A stretch of DNA of 22,220 bases, taken from the NCBI GenBank assembly GCA_910585815.1, contig CAJUFJ010000056.1:1-22220 (forward strand), read 5' to 3'. The DNA comes from an uncultured Oscillospiraceae bacterium (lineage in GTDB: Bacteria; Bacillota; Clostridia; Oscillospirales; Oscillospiraceae). Each line of letters opens with the position of its first letter. Positions within the stretch are counted from its first letter, which is position 1. The notes below the pieces were generated by a model. The model had not been told where the DNA came from, did no database searches, and saw only the letters and a program-made list of their open reading frames with translations. A program made the translations under genes and the position numbers. Below, piece by piece: positions 21,601 to 22,220 of the stretch.

Positions 21601-22220
21601 CACGCCGTCGGTGTTGGTGCGGATCATGTCGTTGCGGTTAAAGGAGAAGTCGTCGGGAGTGGGCTTTCCGTTTACCAGCGTGCCGGAGGGGCCCTGGGCG
21701 TTCTCGCCGTCGATGGCGATCACGAATCTGTAGGTGTTGACGTCCTGGGGCTGAATCTCAGTGACAGCGGGACCCAGCAGGTCGTAGAGCATCTTGCCGG
21801 TGACCTCAGTGGTGTACTCGGTCTTCAGCAGCTCCTTCTTCACGTAGGTGCCGATCTCCTTGCCGTCATACTCCCAGCGGCGGGCGGGACGGTCGAAGGC
21901 GTCCAGCTGATTGTCATTCAGCTTCAGCTTGCCGTTGTACAGCTGCTCGCCCAGCTCCACGATGGGGCCGCCGTTCTGAGAGCCCACGGCAGTGGCCTGC
22001 ACGGAGCTGATGGCGGTGGCGTAGGGCTTGGCGCTGGTGACGAACACGTAGTTGACCTTGCCGGTAAACACAGCGCCGTCGGGAGTGGTCAGGTTGATGG
22101 TGTTGCCGTCGGGCTCCACCATGCCGGACTTCAGGGCGTTCAGAGCCATCTGAGCCACCTGGTTACGGGTCATGGGGGTAGCGGCGTCAGTGCCCACACC
22201 CTCAAAGATGCCGATCTTGG
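18673..22220 (-). CDS. Very large SLH-type surface protein, C-terminal 1180 residues (5' end outside window)
   Basis: The frame is open to the window edge, so the signal peptide and most SLH repeats lie outside. The first visible residues, KIGIFEGVGTDAATPMTRNQVAQMA, are the end of an S-layer homology repeat, which would anchor the protein to the cell wall polymer. About 900 residues of acidic, beta-rich extracellular sequence follow, rich in Asp, Asn, Thr, Val and Gly and with few Cys. A PTPTPTPTG linker follows GEGGG (near 19510-19555), then a C-terminal 280-residue region of Ala/Thr/Val-rich sequence resembling Ig-like domains. The end (GEKDMALSAALSDTPATP) has no sortase signal, consistent with SLH attachment. 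Catalytic motifs are not visible. Likely an S-layer or surface structural protein. Confidence 0.85.
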   Translation of the reverse strand, partial: KIGIFEGVGTDAATPMTRNQVAQMALNALKSGMVEPDGNTINLTTPDGAVFTGKVNYVFVTSAKPYATAISSVQATAVGSQNGGPIVELGEQLYNGKLKLNDNQLDAFDRPARRWEYDGKEIGTYVKKELLKTEYTTEVTGKMLYDLLGPAVTEIQPQDVNTYRFVIAIDGENAQGPSGTLVNGKPTPDDFSFNRNDMIRTNTDGVGGTGNGVLTQVYVDGDKKIVYIAVMNTYLGIAAEDYDERNDEVDLDVYTVEDTNNDPKNPFYVKAKYYNATDDSINITIPGDRFAIEDVKDGDMFLIRVANGEVQEMVAPEVISDATATAFKMRDDDSPEYVIANGKQYDAANTAQYDIEVLEDWTGDGISNLKNLSYNVILDHYGYMIGVELNEEPNQYVFITGNEGGSSNLGNKNVDMGAIFLDGTFEVITVNVKDSKDSDAPGSIKAGGPIVNTWCTYSVDKNGVYTLKQVADEIDTVNKVKVAQYDMNCKGSGAGGADKTIEINKKHVSLDASATANAYGNDDTVYLNVSLTAITSKTEFTDGEQDTATGVSGTVDGSSVKYHTNGTANDTEVAAIIDEVESVTVGVKNADIKATDVTIAKVEEMDGVAAGQYGTDVAMPLNEVYTLYDKDMYAIAVVVIGEAQYSNSSYAYVNSNGINREGYDADADEWTWTREAIVNGEVVTLTEVGSSIKYLDELVRGHWYKLTYDADNNVRGYTELDGTTGAKTLDDANYDDGFISRVDKIETAVDEEDFVILRVMFRDEDCAHTGKPSICDNHYYASNYQTDGEVKGVLTFKNGTLYTDAAQTEGFSVSPTVKVILAQSSATKEFNKLYTNYPAGYTGLERALRALELDDDDKFSGDVSAILEGGVATTIIINDIGKIVNGEGGGTPTPTPTPTGVYSSAIDSTAGIVGLEALKLETASVDDATDKLSMAVVMSDNIPTQIKDALAKLGYTDVTLALATGTYTITGKDANGMARTLTYKPGDNANGYGYGYYKLTVNSKLVEYVKAGEDSTTEIPAAADTTYKGTGLITADKADMTGNDTYVAYAATTAYVSAASKDVYAKTGYVEVTYTNSTGSDVTDGVAATKVGKAAGAAYAAVGASIEVKVVVGAADTTGATAASYVTLADGTASADSVITGAEKTVTAAQCDAGATLTWSVKAGEKDMALSAALSDTPATP

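Overview
This window looks like a chromosomal segment of a GC-rich gut member of the Firmicutes (class Clostridia, probably Oscillospirales). The evidence is the combination of Clostridia-type integrative-element genes, a Cdd1 homologue, an HD-GYP/hybrid-kinase operon and a giant S-layer-homology-type protein, with strong AGGAGG ribosome binding sites throughout. The species cannot be named from the sequence.

Positions 1-8000 hold mobile DNA in two layers. At the far left (3-1283, +) is the C-terminal part of a large serine recombinase that enters from outside the window. It runs head-on into the N-terminal fragment of a second large serine recombinase (1320-1649, -), which stops abruptly after its catalytic domain. 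The simplest reading is that one element inserted into the recombinase gene of another. The interrupted element continues rightwards, genes mostly on the minus strand: a small ORF (1853-2215), an HTH_16-type protein (2271-2546) and a sigma-70-like factor (2543-2977). Next come a cargo cassette (3189-6325), a structured non-coding block (6465-6635), a MobC-like protein (6659-6967), a hairpin-rich oriT candidate (7028-7120) and a RepA_N-type replication protein with a lost C-terminus (7010-7924). No relaxase or conjugation ATPase is seen, so this looks like a decayed or minimal element. Six copies of one ~25-bp palindrome (AATGCGTCTCA arm) occur only here and fall at the joints between these modules.

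The cargo cassette is the most interesting part. A tandem SnoaL/NTF2-like protein, a zinc-type macrodomain ADP-ribosyl hydrolase and a class M sirtuin (SirTM) form a probable operon. It is transcribed divergently from an HxlR regulator with an N-terminal cysteine. SirTM/macrodomain pairs are known as writer and eraser of ADP-ribose on a lipoylated GcvH-like carrier, but no GcvH-L or lipoate ligase gene is present here.

Positions 8000-15020 are ordinary chromosome. asnS, an Uma2-family nuclease-fold protein and a Cdd1 homologue form one minus-strand operon. Divergent from it is a plus-strand three-gene phosphorelay operon: transmembrane hybrid histidine kinase, REC-HD-GYP cyclic-di-GMP phosphodiesterase and HPt protein, joined by 4-bp stop/start overlaps and closed by a strong terminator.

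Positions 15100-22220 hold a low-GC SUKH-like gene (+), an alpha-phosphoglucomutase gene (-) and a 141-bp MITE-like palindromic element. The latter sits just upstream of a small phage-tail-like hypothetical gene (+). Last is the 3' 3.5 kb of a very large SLH-type surface protein gene (-) that continues beyond the window.
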